Part shown: piece after piece, positions 52,357-61,358 of the stretch
How the letters are laid out: every line of letters starts with the position of its first letter
How positions within the stretch are numbered: the stretch's first letter is position 1
Assembly: GCA_036394995.1 (NCBI GenBank)
Contig: DASWED010000111.1
Coordinates: 1 to 64,000 of the forward strand
DNA length: 64,000 nt
DNA from: DASWED01 sp036394995
Lineage (GTDB): Bacteria; Actinomycetota; UBA4738; JACQTL01
Direction: 5' to 3'
Program-made: the position numbers and the translations under genes
Notes under the pieces: generated by a model
Told to the model about the DNA's origin: nothing
What the model saw: the letters and a program-made list of their open reading frames with translations, nothing else
Database searches by the model: none

Positions 52357-52782
52357 TCAGCCCCGCCACAGGTTGGCCTGGCGGAGGCGCCGCGCCTGGG
52401 ACTGCATCATCCGGTACATCACGGTGGGATGGGTCTTCAGGAACCCCTCGGCGTCGGGCTCGGCCAGCACCAGGCACCGCAGCGGGCCGGCGGCCACGAC
52501 GTCGGCCGTGGGCGGCTCGCCGAGGAGCATCGAGACCTCGCCGAAGTAGTCCCCCCGGCCGAGGCGGGCCCGCTCCGAGCCGTCGATCTCCACCGCCACC
52601 TCGCCGTCGACGATGAAGTAGATCCCCGAGCCGGTGAACCCCTGGCGAAGCACGCGCTGCCCCTGCGTGAACCACTCCTCCTCGAGCGAGTGCGAGACCT
52701 CCTCCAGCTGCGGCCGCGGCAGGTCGGCGAACAGCACCATCCCCGCCAGGATGTCCACGACCTCGTCCGGTTCCACCGCCAT
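52357..52782 (-). CDS. Single-domain cyclic-nucleotide-binding protein
   Basis: This 141-aa protein is one cNMP-binding beta-barrel: LRQGFTGSGIYFIVDGEVAVEI, the phosphate-binding cassette GRGDYFGEVSMLLGEPPTADVVA and a C-terminal helix. The usual PBC Arg after the small residue is replaced (PPTADV instead of RxA), so ligand affinity may be altered. There is no DNA-binding domain, so it is not a CRP-type activator by itself. It lies 11 bp upstream of the flavoprotein gene. The start at 52782 gives MAVEPDEVVDIL; a TTG at 52812 is an alternative. Confidence 0.8.
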   Translation of the reverse strand: MAVEPDEVVDILAGMVLFADLPRPQLEEVSHSLEEEWFTQGQRVLRQGFTGSGIYFIVDGEVAVEIDGSERARLGRGDYFGEVSMLLGEPPTADVVAAGPLRCLVLAEPDAEGFLKTHPTVMYRMMQSQARRLRQANLWRG

Positions 52783-52937
52783 CGTCACTCCGTTCGCCCA
52801 GCGAGACCCCAATTGTGACGATGTTGGATGCCGGAGGGAAACGCAGGGCGTCGGCGATCCTCCGCTCCATCCTGGCCCATCCCGGATGCGCGAGCGACCG
52901 CGGGAGGCGGTTGCGGGCGAGGCGATACAGTTCGGCC

Positions 52938-54101
52938 ATGGACTTCGATCTCACGCAGGACCAGCTGGACTTCCGTGCGGCGATCCGGGAGTTCGCCGAC
53001 GAGGTGGTCGCGCCGCGGGCCGCGGAGATGGACGAGCGGGGCGAGCTCCCCATGGACATCGTGAAGCAGATGGGGGAGATGGGGCTGTTCGGGCTGCCGT
53101 TCCCCGAGGAGTACGGCGGGCAGGGGGCCGACTTCCTCACCCTGTGCATCGCCATCGAGGAGCTCGCGCGGGTGGACTCCTCGATCGCCATCACGCTGGA
53201 GGCGGGGGTGGGGCTGGGGGCCAACCCGATCCACGAGTTCGGCACCGAGGAGCAGAAGCAGCGGTGGCTGGTCCCGATGGCCCGGGGCGACATCCTCGGG
53301 TCGTTCGGTCTCACCGAGCCGGGGGGCGGTAGCGACGCCGGCGCGACGAGGACCACCGCGAAGCTCGAGGACGGGCAGTGGGTCATCAACGGGTCGAAGG
53401 CGTTCATCACGAACTCGGGAACGCCCATCACCGGGCTGTGCACGATCACCGCCGTCACCGGTCGGGAACTGGGCGGCCACATGGAGATCTCCGCGATCAT
53501 CGTGCCCCAGGACACACCCGGGTTCGAGGTCGGGAAGGCCTACCGGAAGATCGGGTGGCACGCCAGCGACACCCACGAGCTGTCGTTTACCGACGCCCGG
53601 GTCCCGGAGGAGAACCTCCTGGGCGAACGGGGCAAGGGGTTCGCCCAGTTCCTGAGGATCCTCGACGACGGGCGGATCGCCATCGCCGCGCTGTCGGTGG
53701 GCCTGGCCCAGGGCTGCGTGGACGAGAGCGTGAAGTACGCGAACGAGCGAACCGCGTTCAAGCGGCCCATCGGGGCCTTCCAGTCGCTCCAGTTCAAGAT
53801 CGCGGACATGAAGGTCGCCGTGGAGACGGCCCGGATGTACACGTACTACGCCGCGTGGCTCCGGGACCAGGGCCGCCCGTACAAGAACCAGGCCTCCATC
53901 GCCAAGCTGTACGCCAGCGAGATCGCCGTGACCTGCGCCCGCGAGGCCGTCCAGGTCCACGGCGGCTACGGGTACATGGAGGAGTTCCCGGTGGCCCGGT
54001 TCTACCGCGACTCCAAGGTCCTGGAGATCGGCGAGGGCACCAGCGAGGTCCAGCGCCTGCTGATCGCCCGCGACCTCGGCCTCCCCGGTACCGAGCTGTA
54101 G
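52938..54101 (+). CDS. Acyl-CoA dehydrogenase
   Basis: This 387-aa flavoenzyme introduces the alpha-beta double bond into acyl-CoA. It has LTEPGGGSDAGATRTTA (FAD loop), INGSKAFITNSG, WHASDTHELSF, RTAFKRPIGAFQSLQFKIADM, VQVHGGYGYMEEFPVARFYRDSKVLEIGEGTSEVQR with the likely base Glu in EIGEGTSE. It is of the short/branched-chain type by motif. TACAGT lies 6 nt before ATG, so the message is probably leaderless. Electron transfer flavoprotein genes are not in the window. Confidence 0.92.
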   Translation: MDFDLTQDQLDFRAAIREFADEVVAPRAAEMDERGELPMDIVKQMGEMGLFGLPFPEEYGGQGADFLTLCIAIEELARVDSSIAITLEAGVGLGANPIHEFGTEEQKQRWLVPMARGDILGSFGLTEPGGGSDAGATRTTAKLEDGQWVINGSKAFITNSGTPITGLCTITAVTGRELGGHMEISAIIVPQDTPGFEVGKAYRKIGWHASDTHELSFTDARVPEENLLGERGKGFAQFLRILDDGRIAIAALSVGLAQGCVDESVKYANERTAFKRPIGAFQSLQFKIADMKVAVETARMYTYYAAWLRDQGRPYKNQASIAKLYASEIAVTCAREAVQVHGGYGYMEEFPVARFYRDSKVLEIGEGTSEVQRLLIARDLGLPGTEL

Positions 54102-54212
54102 CCGGACCACTCGACCCGGGATCTCGAATCCACCCTGTCGGACCGACGCATCCATCGGCATGATGGGACGATCTCCACCCTTCGGGGCCCCGCGTCCCGA
54201 CCCCGCGGGCGG

Positions 54213-54359
54213 GGCCTCCTGTCGGTCCTCCCGGGCCTCCTCGCAGGGCTGGCGCTGCTGCTGTCCTCGTGCGGGGACAGTTCGTACACGTTCGTGGGGA
54301 GCACCGGCGACCACGTGTTCGTGAAAGTGCCCACCCACTGGCAGGGAGCCTCGGCCTGA
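54213..54359 (+). pseudogene. Truncated lipoprotein gene
   Basis: A 48-codon frame reads a lipoprotein signal (LLSVLPGLLAGLALLLSSC, lipobox LSSC with Cys at residue 21) and a mature start GDSSYTFVGSTGDHVFVKVP, then stops after THWQGASA. No start codon in frame is evident upstream and the body of a normal lipoprotein is missing, so the gene looks cut at both ends. It sits between the acyl-CoA dehydrogenase and a terminator. Confidence 0.5.
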
Positions 54360-54378
54360 CATCGAATAGCCGGAGGGG

Positions 54379-54408
54379 TCGGGCCACGCCGCATTGCGAG
54401 TGGCCCGG
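54379..54408 (-). terminator. Hairpin terminator downstream of the 562-aa secreted protein
   Basis: CGGGCCAC (54380-54387) and GTGGCCCG (54400-54407) form an 8-bp stem with a 12-nt loop, extended by a T-G pair. It lies about 27 bp past the stop at 54435 and could also end the lipoprotein remnant. Confidence 0.5.
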
Positions 54409-54434
54409 CTGCCGTCGGGTTCAGCGGCCGGTCG

Positions 54435-56123
54435 TTACGGTTTGGCCTGCCAGTTCCAGGTTCGCCAGTCGATGGTGTTCTGGCCGCCGACGATGTTCCA
54501 CATGTTGGTGAGCCACACTCGGCCGTGGCCGGCGCCGAGGAACGCGCCCGGGTCGGGGGTTGCGCCGGAGTAGTCGCCCCACCTGCACACCGGGCTGCAC
54601 GAGAAGTCCTTGTTCGGGCCGGGGGACTGACGGATCTTCACGTACTCGGACTGCTCGCCCTGGGCGGTCTTCGACACCATCTGGACGGCCACGTCGGTGT
54701 CCTCGGACGACGTGTCGAACCCGATCACCGCCGTCGTGCCGAACTTGGCCGTGTTCCCGCGCCGGAGGCGATCCGGCGAGATCGCGCCGTTGAACGCGAA
54801 CAGGTCCGGGTCGGACACCGTTCCCACCTGGAGGACCTCGGCGTGCACCGGGTCGATCTCGTACCAGCGGACCGCGGATCCGGCCCCGCCCTCCACCGTG
54901 TGCTGGGTCCACAGCCCCAGATGCCCCTTCGCCGGGTCCTGGGCGGACACGGCTTGGGTCAGCCGCGTGTCGAGCGTGTCGAGCAGCCTCCCCCCGCCGC
55001 CCAGCTGGGGGGCCGGGGGCGGCATGCGGAACTGCGGCACCGAGATGCCGCGACCCTTCACCTCGACCCCCAACGTCCCGTCGCGATGGTCGGTGGCCCG
55101 GTACACGAACAGCTTGTGCGCGCCTCCACCACCCACCGGCCGGGTCCCCATGAGGTACCCCACCGCGCCGGGATCGGTCTGGTTCGCCGCCACCGGCGTG
55201 AAGATCCGGGTCCCCGTCGCCGTCTTCAGCGGGCCCTCCGAGCCGGTCCGGAACGCCTCCGGTGACTGGCACGTGTGTCCGCCGTCCGGCTTCGTGATCC
55301 AGTTCACCTCGGCCCCCAGGAACCGCTCCGTATCGGCGTCGAACGCGTTCACGCCCCACATCAGGTGGTGGATCGTGTCGCCCATGTGGGGCTGGTCCGG
55401 GATCCGGCGCCGGCCCCGGTCCGGGTCGTCGTAGCCGAACGAGGCCGTGTACGCGCACCAGTCGCCGGCACCGTTCGGCGCCGACGACTTGCTGTACGCG
55501 AACACGTAGTCGAACCCGTTCGTGTCGAACCGGGCGAACACGTCGAAGTCCAGGATCACGAGGTAGAAGCGCTCGGTGGTGGGGTCCCAGATCACCTGGG
55601 GGTCGGTGAGGAACGGATAGCCCTGGCCGAGATGGGCGATCGAGGAGATGTTCCCCCCGGAGACCTGGGAGCCGTCCCGCCGGTAGATCCCGAACCTGGT
55701 GTTGACCAGCTCGATGTAGCGGGTCGGACCGATCGCTCCGGTGGAGTCCGAGGGAGTCCCTCGCGGGTCGAACACGCCGCCCCGGCTGACCAGGACCTCG
55801 GGCGGCGGCGGTCCGGTGCCCCGCGTCCGCGGCGATCCCGCAGGCACCACGAGGCCGGCCCGCCGGGCAGCACGGGCCTTGCCCCGTGTGTACGCATCCC
55901 GGTCGGGGACCAGGGACCGGGGAATCGGGGCCGTCGTGCCGGGCGCCGGCGGCAACGCGAGCGAGGGCCGGGCCACGCGGAGCACGTTCCCGTCCCCCGA
56001 AGCGGGGCCGGCGGCGACGGGCGCCGCCCGGGCCACCGGCACGACGGCCGACACCACCGCCATCGCGACGATGAGACCGGCGCGGTTCACCGCACGGATC
56101 CGGGAACGGGCTCGTTCGAACAC
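54435..56123 (-). CDS. Secreted repeat protein, probable beta-propeller
   Basis: This 562-aa protein has a basic start and signal peptide (RAGLIVAMAVVSAVVPVARA). The mature part has propeller-like blocks (GQGYPFLTDPQVIWDPTTERF, YVFAYSKSSAPNGAGDWCAY, DQPHMGDTIHHLMWGVNAFD, LFVYRATDHRDG, RVWLTNMWNIVGGQN). It resembles fold-level relatives of the propeller proteins at 3547 and 23106, but Asp boxes are weak. GTG at 56123 was chosen because TAGCAT lies 7 nt upstream; ATG at 56156 is possible. No catalytic motif was identified. Confidence 0.65.
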   Translation of the reverse strand: MFERARSRIRAVNRAGLIVAMAVVSAVVPVARAAPVAAGPASGDGNVLRVARPSLALPPAPGTTAPIPRSLVPDRDAYTRGKARAARRAGLVVPAGSPRTRGTGPPPPEVLVSRGGVFDPRGTPSDSTGAIGPTRYIELVNTRFGIYRRDGSQVSGGNISSIAHLGQGYPFLTDPQVIWDPTTERFYLVILDFDVFARFDTNGFDYVFAYSKSSAPNGAGDWCAYTASFGYDDPDRGRRRIPDQPHMGDTIHHLMWGVNAFDADTERFLGAEVNWITKPDGGHTCQSPEAFRTGSEGPLKTATGTRIFTPVAANQTDPGAVGYLMGTRPVGGGGAHKLFVYRATDHRDGTLGVEVKGRGISVPQFRMPPPAPQLGGGGRLLDTLDTRLTQAVSAQDPAKGHLGLWTQHTVEGGAGSAVRWYEIDPVHAEVLQVGTVSDPDLFAFNGAISPDRLRRGNTAKFGTTAVIGFDTSSEDTDVAVQMVSKTAQGEQSEYVKIRQSPGPNKDFSCSPVCRWGDYSGATPDPGAFLGAGHGRVWLTNMWNIVGGQNTIDWRTWNWQAKP

Positions 56124-56338
56124 GGAGGCGATGCTACGGACACCGACGCCTCCCATCAAACCCGGGCATCCGTGGGGTGGCCGGAGGCGGTGGTGCTTGC
56201 ATCGCCCTGCCGAGCGGGAGAGGCTGTCGGCTGCCCGAGCGGCGACGCGCTGGGACGCGGCATCGCCCGCGTCCCCGTCCGCGTGCTCAAGATCGTTGAC
56301 GATGACGCCGAGGTCAGGTAAGCAGGGGAGCTTTCGAA

Positions 56339-57562
56339 ATGGCCAAGGACCGGCGAACACGAGCGAGGACGGCACGGCGGATCTGCGCCGCCGTGCTCTC
56401 GCTGTTCCTGTTGTCCGGCCTCTCCGCGGGGGCCCGCGCCGACACGAAGAAGGATCTCAGCAATGCCGAGGCCGAGCTCAATGCCCTGGAGGACCGCATC
56501 GACCAGTCCAAGCAGGCGCTCGAGGACCAGCAGGCCAAGGTGGACGCGGTCCAGGCCGACCTGAACAAGGTCGCGGGCGCCCTCGACGACGCCCAGACCC
56601 AGTACGACGCGATCCAGGGACAGGTCATGGCCACCCGGATCGCCTATCAGGACACGCGGGCCCACTACCGGCGCGTTCGGTCCCGTCTGGACGCCCGGGC
56701 CCGGAGCGCGTACGAGAACGGCCCGGCCGGCGACATCTCGATCATCCTGGGATCCGGTTCGATCTCCGATCTCTCCGACGCGGTGGAGTTCATGTCGTCC
56801 GTCTCCGAGAACGACACCGAGCTCGCCGCCGATGTCCAGAACCAGTCCAACGCGCTCCGGGACAAGCGCAACGACTTCGAGGCCCTCGAGGCCCGGCAGG
56901 CCGACATCCTCCTCGAGTTCCAGCGCCAGGAGGGGATCATCGACGCCAAGTTCGACGAACAGCAGCAGTTGCTGAACGAACGCCAGGACATCGTCAACGG
57001 CCTCACCGCGGACCAGAATCGCGTGCTGGAGATCATCGCGAAGTACAAGAAGAAGCTGAAGGCCGAGGCCCTGGCCCGGGCCCGCGCGGCCACCCACGGG
57101 GGGCCCGTCGCGGGCGGGGGACCGGGGCCGCTGTACGTGTGCCCGGTGGACCAGCCCCGGGGGTACGGCGACTCGTTCGGCGCACCCCGCTACGCCGGCG
57201 GCTACCACCCGCACGCCGGGAACGACATCATGGCCCCCGAGGGGACGCCGGTCCGGGCGCCGTTCGATGGGGTCGTCGAGGAGGATTACAACGGCCTCGG
57301 CGGCAACGCGATCATCGAGCACGGTGCCGACGGGTGGATCTACGGCGCCCATCTCTCCGCCTACGGAGCCACCGGCCAGGTCGCCAAGGGCGAGATCATC
57401 GGCTACGTGGGGAACACCGGCGACGCCCAGGGCGGCCCCATGCACCTGCATTTCGAGTGGCACCCGAACGTGATCCCGTCGAATCCGTACCGCAGCATCT
57501 ACGGCTACACGGTGATCGGCTCGGCGGTCGACCCGTACCCGTACCTCAACGAGATCTGCTGA
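56339..57562 (+). CDS. Secreted M23 peptidase with coiled-coil region
   Basis: This 407-aa protein has a signal peptide (ICAAVLSLFLLSGLSAGARA), a coiled coil (about 37-245, with heptad-like runs such as LEDRIDQSKQALEDQQAKVD and NERQDIVNGLTADQNRVLEI), then an M23 LytM domain with H292-x3-D296 (HPHAGND) and HLHF (369-372). This is the layout of EnvC/RipA-like wall hydrolases and activators; the LytM zinc residues are present, so it may be catalytic. It would act on peptidoglycan cross-bridges during division. GGGGAG lies about 9 nt before ATG. Confidence 0.85.
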   Translation: MAKDRRTRARTARRICAAVLSLFLLSGLSAGARADTKKDLSNAEAELNALEDRIDQSKQALEDQQAKVDAVQADLNKVAGALDDAQTQYDAIQGQVMATRIAYQDTRAHYRRVRSRLDARARSAYENGPAGDISIILGSGSISDLSDAVEFMSSVSENDTELAADVQNQSNALRDKRNDFEALEARQADILLEFQRQEGIIDAKFDEQQQLLNERQDIVNGLTADQNRVLEIIAKYKKKLKAEALARARAATHGGPVAGGGPGPLYVCPVDQPRGYGDSFGAPRYAGGYHPHAGNDIMAPEGTPVRAPFDGVVEEDYNGLGGNAIIEHGADGWIYGAHLSAYGATGQVAKGEIIGYVGNTGDAQGGPMHLHFEWHPNVIPSNPYRSIYGYTVIGSAVDPYPYLNEIC

Positions 57563-57604
57563 GGCACCGCCGCGCCGGCCGGCGTTCCCGCAGGTAGCGC
57601 TGGG

Positions 57605-57610
57605 TATACT
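57605..57610 (+). promoter_or_regulatory. Candidate -10 box of the ecm gene
   Basis: TATACT in the context TGGGTATACTCGG lies 49 nt before the ATG at 57660, leaving a leader of about 40 nt. Similar to TGGGTAGACTCG before 29410. The -35 (around TTCCCG) is weak. Confidence 0.35.
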
Positions 57611-57659
57611 CGGTTCGCTTCCCCGAGCGCCACCCGGTCAGCATCGGAGCGGAACGGAC

Positions 57660-59657
57660 ATGGCCGAACGCCACCGAGACCAGCCCTGGATCTTCCGGAC
57701 CTACGCCGGCTACGGCAATGCCCGGGTGACGAACGAGCGGTACCTCCGCAACCTCGGCAAGGGCCAGACCGGGCTGTCCATCGCGTTCGACCTCCCCACG
57801 CAGACCGGCTACGACTCCGACCACGAGATGGCCCGGGGCGAGGTCGGGCGGGTGGGCGTCCCGATCTGCTCGCTGGGGGACATGCGCACGGTGTTCGACG
57901 GCATCCCGGTCCAGGACATGAACACGTCCATGACCATCAACGCCACGGCGGTGTGGCTGTACGCGCTGTACGTGGCGGTGGCCGACGAGCACGGCGCGCC
58001 GAGAGCCGAGCTGGCCGGGACCACCCAGAACGACATCCTGAAGGAGTTCCTGGCCCGGGGGACGTACGCGTTCCCGCCGGAGCCCTCGATGCGCCTCACC
58101 GTGGACCTCGTGGCCTGGGCCCTGCGGGAGACGCCGAAGTGGAACCCCATCAACGTGTGCTCGTACCACCTCCAGGAGGCCGGGGCGGACCCCGTGCTGG
58201 AGGTGGCGTACACGCTGGCCAATGCGTTCGCCGTGCTCGACGCGTGCCGCGAATCGGGCCAGGTCCCGGACGAGGACATCCCCCGGCTGGTGGGCAGGAT
58301 CTCGTTCTTCTGCAACGCCGGGATCAGGTTCGTCGAGGAGATGTGCAAGATGCGCGCCTTCGCCCGGCTGTGGGACCGGCTGACCCGGGAGCGCTACGGG
58401 GTCGAGGAGCCGAAGTACCGGCGGTTCCGGTACGGGGTGCAGGTGAACTCCCTGGGGCTCACCGCGCTGCAGCCGGAGAACAACGTGTACCGGATCCTCC
58501 TGGAGATGCTCGCGGTGGCCCTGTCGAAGGACGCCCGGGCCCGGGCCGTCCAGCTCCCCGCGTGGAACGAGGCCCTGGGGCTTCCCCGGTCGTGGGACCA
58601 GCAGTGGTCCCTGCGGGCCCAGCAGATCCTGGCCTTCGAGAGCGACCTCCTCGAGTACGGGGACCTGTTCGAGGGGTCTCGCGTCGTGGAGGAGCGGACC
58701 GCCGAGATCGCCGAGGGCGCCGTGGAGGAGCTCCAGCGGGTGCTGGACCGGGGCGGCTCGGTGGAGGCGCTGGGGTACATGAAGGAGCAGCTGGTGGGGG
58801 CCCACGCCCGGAGGCTGCGCGAGATCGAGACCGGAGAGCGGGCGTGGGTCGGGGTGAACCGGTACACCGAGACCGAGCCGTCGCCGCTGGTGGAGGGCCT
58901 CGGCGACGAGGGAGGGTTGGCGTTCGAACGGGCCGACCCCGCCGATGAGGCCGAGCAGCTCGAACGGCTGGACCGGTGGCGCCGCGAGCGGGACGACGCG
59001 GCGGTGGGGCGTTCGCTGGACACCCTGCGGCGAGCCGCGGAGTCCGGCCAGAACCTGGTGGAGGCATCGATCGACGCGGCCCGCGCCGGGGTGACCACCG
59101 GCGAGTGGGCCCAGGCCCTCCGGGATTCCTTCGGGGAGTACCGGGCGCCGACCGGCGTCACCGGCCGCGTGCTGGGCGGGGGAGAGCCCGACCAGCTGAA
59201 GGAGGTCAGGGACCGTGTGACCCGGGCGGCGCAGCGGCTCGGCGTCCAGCGTCTGCGGATGCTGGTGGGCAAGCCCGGGCTCGACGGCCACTCGAACGCG
59301 GCCGAGCAGATCGCCGTTCGGGCCCGGGACGCCGGGATGGAGGTCATCTACCAGGGCATCCGGCTATCCGCGGCGGAGATCGCGAGGGCCGCGGCGGACG
59401 AGGACGTCCACGTGATCGGGCTGTCGATCCTGTCCGGGGCCCACAACCTGCTGGTCCCGGAGATCCTCGAGCTCCTTCGGGCCCAGGGCGTGGACCCCGA
59501 GCGAACGCCCGTGGTGGTGGGCGGCGTCATCCCCGACGACGACGCGGAGAAGCTGCGCTCACTCGGAGTGGCCCGCGTATTCACCCCGAAGGAGCAGAAC
59601 CTCACCGAGATGATCGGCCAGATCGCCGACCTGGTCGGCCTCCCCGATGCGTCCTGA
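57660..59657 (+). CDS. ecm: Ethylmalonyl-CoA-mutase-type (MeaA-like) B12 mutase
   Basis: This 665-aa protein has a mutase barrel starting RTYAGYGNARVTNERYLRNL and GQTGLSIAFDLPTQTGYDSDH, TSMTINATAVWL, FCNAGIRFVEEMCKMRAF and LTALQPENNVYRIL, and a C-terminal cobalamin domain (about 525-660). The RTYAG barrel start and fused B12 domain (length about 655-670) match ethylmalonyl-CoA mutase, the isomerase of the ethylmalonyl-CoA pathway; MeaA-like isobutyryl or other acyl-CoA mutases are alternatives. The cobalamin loop reads DGHSNA at 542-547, with Ala in place of the usual Gly of DxHxxG. Crotonyl-CoA carboxylase/reductase is not in the window. Confidence 0.82.
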   Translation: MAERHRDQPWIFRTYAGYGNARVTNERYLRNLGKGQTGLSIAFDLPTQTGYDSDHEMARGEVGRVGVPICSLGDMRTVFDGIPVQDMNTSMTINATAVWLYALYVAVADEHGAPRAELAGTTQNDILKEFLARGTYAFPPEPSMRLTVDLVAWALRETPKWNPINVCSYHLQEAGADPVLEVAYTLANAFAVLDACRESGQVPDEDIPRLVGRISFFCNAGIRFVEEMCKMRAFARLWDRLTRERYGVEEPKYRRFRYGVQVNSLGLTALQPENNVYRILLEMLAVALSKDARARAVQLPAWNEALGLPRSWDQQWSLRAQQILAFESDLLEYGDLFEGSRVVEERTAEIAEGAVEELQRVLDRGGSVEALGYMKEQLVGAHARRLREIETGERAWVGVNRYTETEPSPLVEGLGDEGGLAFERADPADEAEQLERLDRWRRERDDAAVGRSLDTLRRAAESGQNLVEASIDAARAGVTTGEWAQALRDSFGEYRAPTGVTGRVLGGGEPDQLKEVRDRVTRAAQRLGVQRLRMLVGKPGLDGHSNAAEQIAVRARDAGMEVIYQGIRLSAAEIARAAADEDVHVIGLSILSGAHNLLVPEILELLRAQGVDPERTPVVVGGVIPDDDAEKLRSLGVARVFTPKEQNLTEMIGQIADLVGLPDAS

Positions 59658-59660
59658 ACG

Positions 59661-60020
59661 TCACGCGGTGATGCGGAAGGCGAACCACGGCGACGTGCTC
59701 GCCAGGTGGTCGCCATCGCCGAGCCACAGCGCACGAATGCGGTAGGTCTTTCCCTTCACCGTGCCGGTGAGGAAGAACCCGCGGCTGCTTTCGGACACCG
59801 TCAGGGTCTGGTCGAGGATCGTGGTCCACGCCGAGCCGTCGCGGCGCTGCCACACCCACCGGACGTGCTTGGTGCCGGGGTGGGGCGGCTGGACGCTCGC
59901 CGTGAAGAGCGGATTCGTCCCCTCGTGGAAGAGCTTCACCCCGTCGTGCACGGCGTACTGGCCGGTCAGCTGGCCGACCACCTTGGCGTACCAGCGGGGC
60001 CGCCGAAATCCGAGACCCAA
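59661..60020 (-). pseudogene. Fragment of a secreted-protein domain (probable remnant)
   Basis: A 119-codon frame gives a beta-rich stretch (YAVHDGVKLFHEG, VRWVWQRRDGSAWTTILDQT, GTVKGKTYRIRALWLGDGDHLAST) without signal peptide, promoter or ribosome binding site. It starts at TTG 24 nt after an in-frame stop. The piece looks like the last Ig-like domain of a larger exported protein. The phrase GDGDHLAS is close to DDGDHLGS in the protein at 61359-61904, so the two may share a domain. It could be an intact small protein. Confidence 0.4.
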
Positions 60021-60083
60021 CTTGTGGCGTTTCCGAGGTCAACGGGAGGCCGGGGCGCGGGCTGCTAGCCTTCCCGACCGGCG

Positions 60084-60920
60084 ATGGGCGCACGAGGGCA
60101 GCGCGACGGCTTCTGGCGCACCGCGATCTCCGAGGTCCGGCCGAACGAGGTCCGGATCCGGGGCTACGACCTCATGGAGCTCATCGGCACCCGTTCGTTC
60201 GGCGACGTGGTCTACCTGCTGCTGTCGGGCGACCTCCCGGCCGGGGACCAGGGCCGGATGGTCGAGGCCCTGCTGGTGTCGTGCGCGGAGCATTCCGTGG
60301 TGGCGCCGTCGGTGAACGCGGCGCGGTTCGTGGCCTCCGCCGGGGTGCCGCTCCAGGCCGCCGTCGCCGCGGGGATGATCGGGCTCGGCGACGTCCACGG
60401 CGGGGCCGTCGAGGACGGAGCCGACATGCTCCTGGAGGCGGAGGCCACCGGACGTCCCGCCGCCGAGGCGGCCCTGACGGTGGCGGCGCGCCACAAGGAG
60501 GAGGGCCGGCGGGTGCCGGGGTACGGGCACGTGGTCCACGATCCCGACCCCCGGGCCCAGCGGCTGTTCGAGGTGGCCCGCGAGCTGGGGTTCTTCGGCC
60601 GGTACTGCGAGCTGGCCCTGGCCTTCGAGGGCGCCGTGCGCGAGGCCTTCGGCCGGCCCCTGCGGATGAACATCGACGGCGCGATGGCCGCCCTGCTGCT
60701 GGAGCTGGGGCTGGACCCCGCCCTGGGCAAGGCTCTGTACGTGATCGGGCGGGCCCCGGGGCTCGTGGCCCACGTGCACGAGGAACAGACCCGGGAGCGC
60801 CCGTACCGCGACGTAGGCTGGCGGAATGTCAGTCATGTAGGACCCCCTCCCAGACCCGTTCCACCTGTCGAGGACAAGCAACGGAAGCGGCGACCAAAGG
60901 GTGAGGCCCCCGAAAAGTAG
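60084..60920 (+). CDS. Citrate synthase/citryl-CoA lyase-like protein
   Basis: This 278-aa protein has the citrate-synthase catalytic set: H105 in GLGDVHGG, H149 in PGYGHVVH and D198 in NIDGAMAALL. It is about 100 aa shorter than true citrate synthases and begins WRTAISEVRPNEVRIRGYDL, as in small citryl-CoA lyases or the second-type homologues found in actinobacteria. It may cleave citryl-CoA to acetyl-CoA and oxaloacetate, or act on another acyl-CoA. The C-terminus ends GWRNVSHVGPPPRPV. A TAGCCT box lies 12 nt before ATG. A decayed copy of its C-terminus lies at 63180-63305. Confidence 0.75.
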   Translation: MGARGQRDGFWRTAISEVRPNEVRIRGYDLMELIGTRSFGDVVYLLLSGDLPAGDQGRMVEALLVSCAEHSVVAPSVNAARFVASAGVPLQAAVAAGMIGLGDVHGGAVEDGADMLLEAEATGRPAAEAALTVAARHKEEGRRVPGYGHVVHDPDPRAQRLFEVARELGFFGRYCELALAFEGAVREAFGRPLRMNIDGAMAALLLELGLDPALGKALYVIGRAPGLVAHVHEEQTRERPYRDVGWRNVSHVGPPPRPVPPVEDKQRKRRPKGEAPEK

Positions 60921-60981
60921 TACCCGGCGACATGCGGCGGGTGAGCGTCCGGGCGGCACCCCCGAGACGTATCATGATGGC

Positions 60982-61239
60982 ATGGGACGCTGGCTGAAGA
61001 TGATGTTGATTGTTAGCGTCGTTGCCTCTTGGACGACATTCGTCGTACTCGCGTGGCTCAGCAGGCGGCCCTCCACCGCTGTGTGGACCGTCGGCTTGGT
61101 TGCGATCGTCGCGAGCGTCACCGCAATGGCAACGCTGATTGTGTGGCTGACGCGCTGGCACGACCCCCGCTGGGACTCTCCCGCGAGTCAGGCTCGTGCT
61201 GAACTCTGGTCCAAACGAGGCGACGGGGGGAATGCCTGA
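60982..61239 (+). CDS. Small two-helix membrane protein
   Basis: This 85-aa protein has two membrane segments (MMLIVSVVASWTTFVVLAWL and VGLVAIVASVTAMATLIVWL) joined by a short basic turn. ATG at 60982 has TATCAT 6 nt upstream. I do not recognise the family. It marks the start of the lower-GC right-hand region. Confidence 0.6.
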   Translation: MGRWLKMMLIVSVVASWTTFVVLAWLSRRPSTAVWTVGLVAIVASVTAMATLIVWLTRWHDPRWDSPASQARAELWSKRGDGGNA

Positions 61240-61358
61240 CCCGTCTCGGGTCCTAATCACCCGGGGATGCAGTTCAAGCAAGACACCCCAGGCCACCCCA
61301 GTGTGACTGAATGACACTCGAACTCGATCGTGGCGGTAGCCTGCATGTTGGCGGTCGA

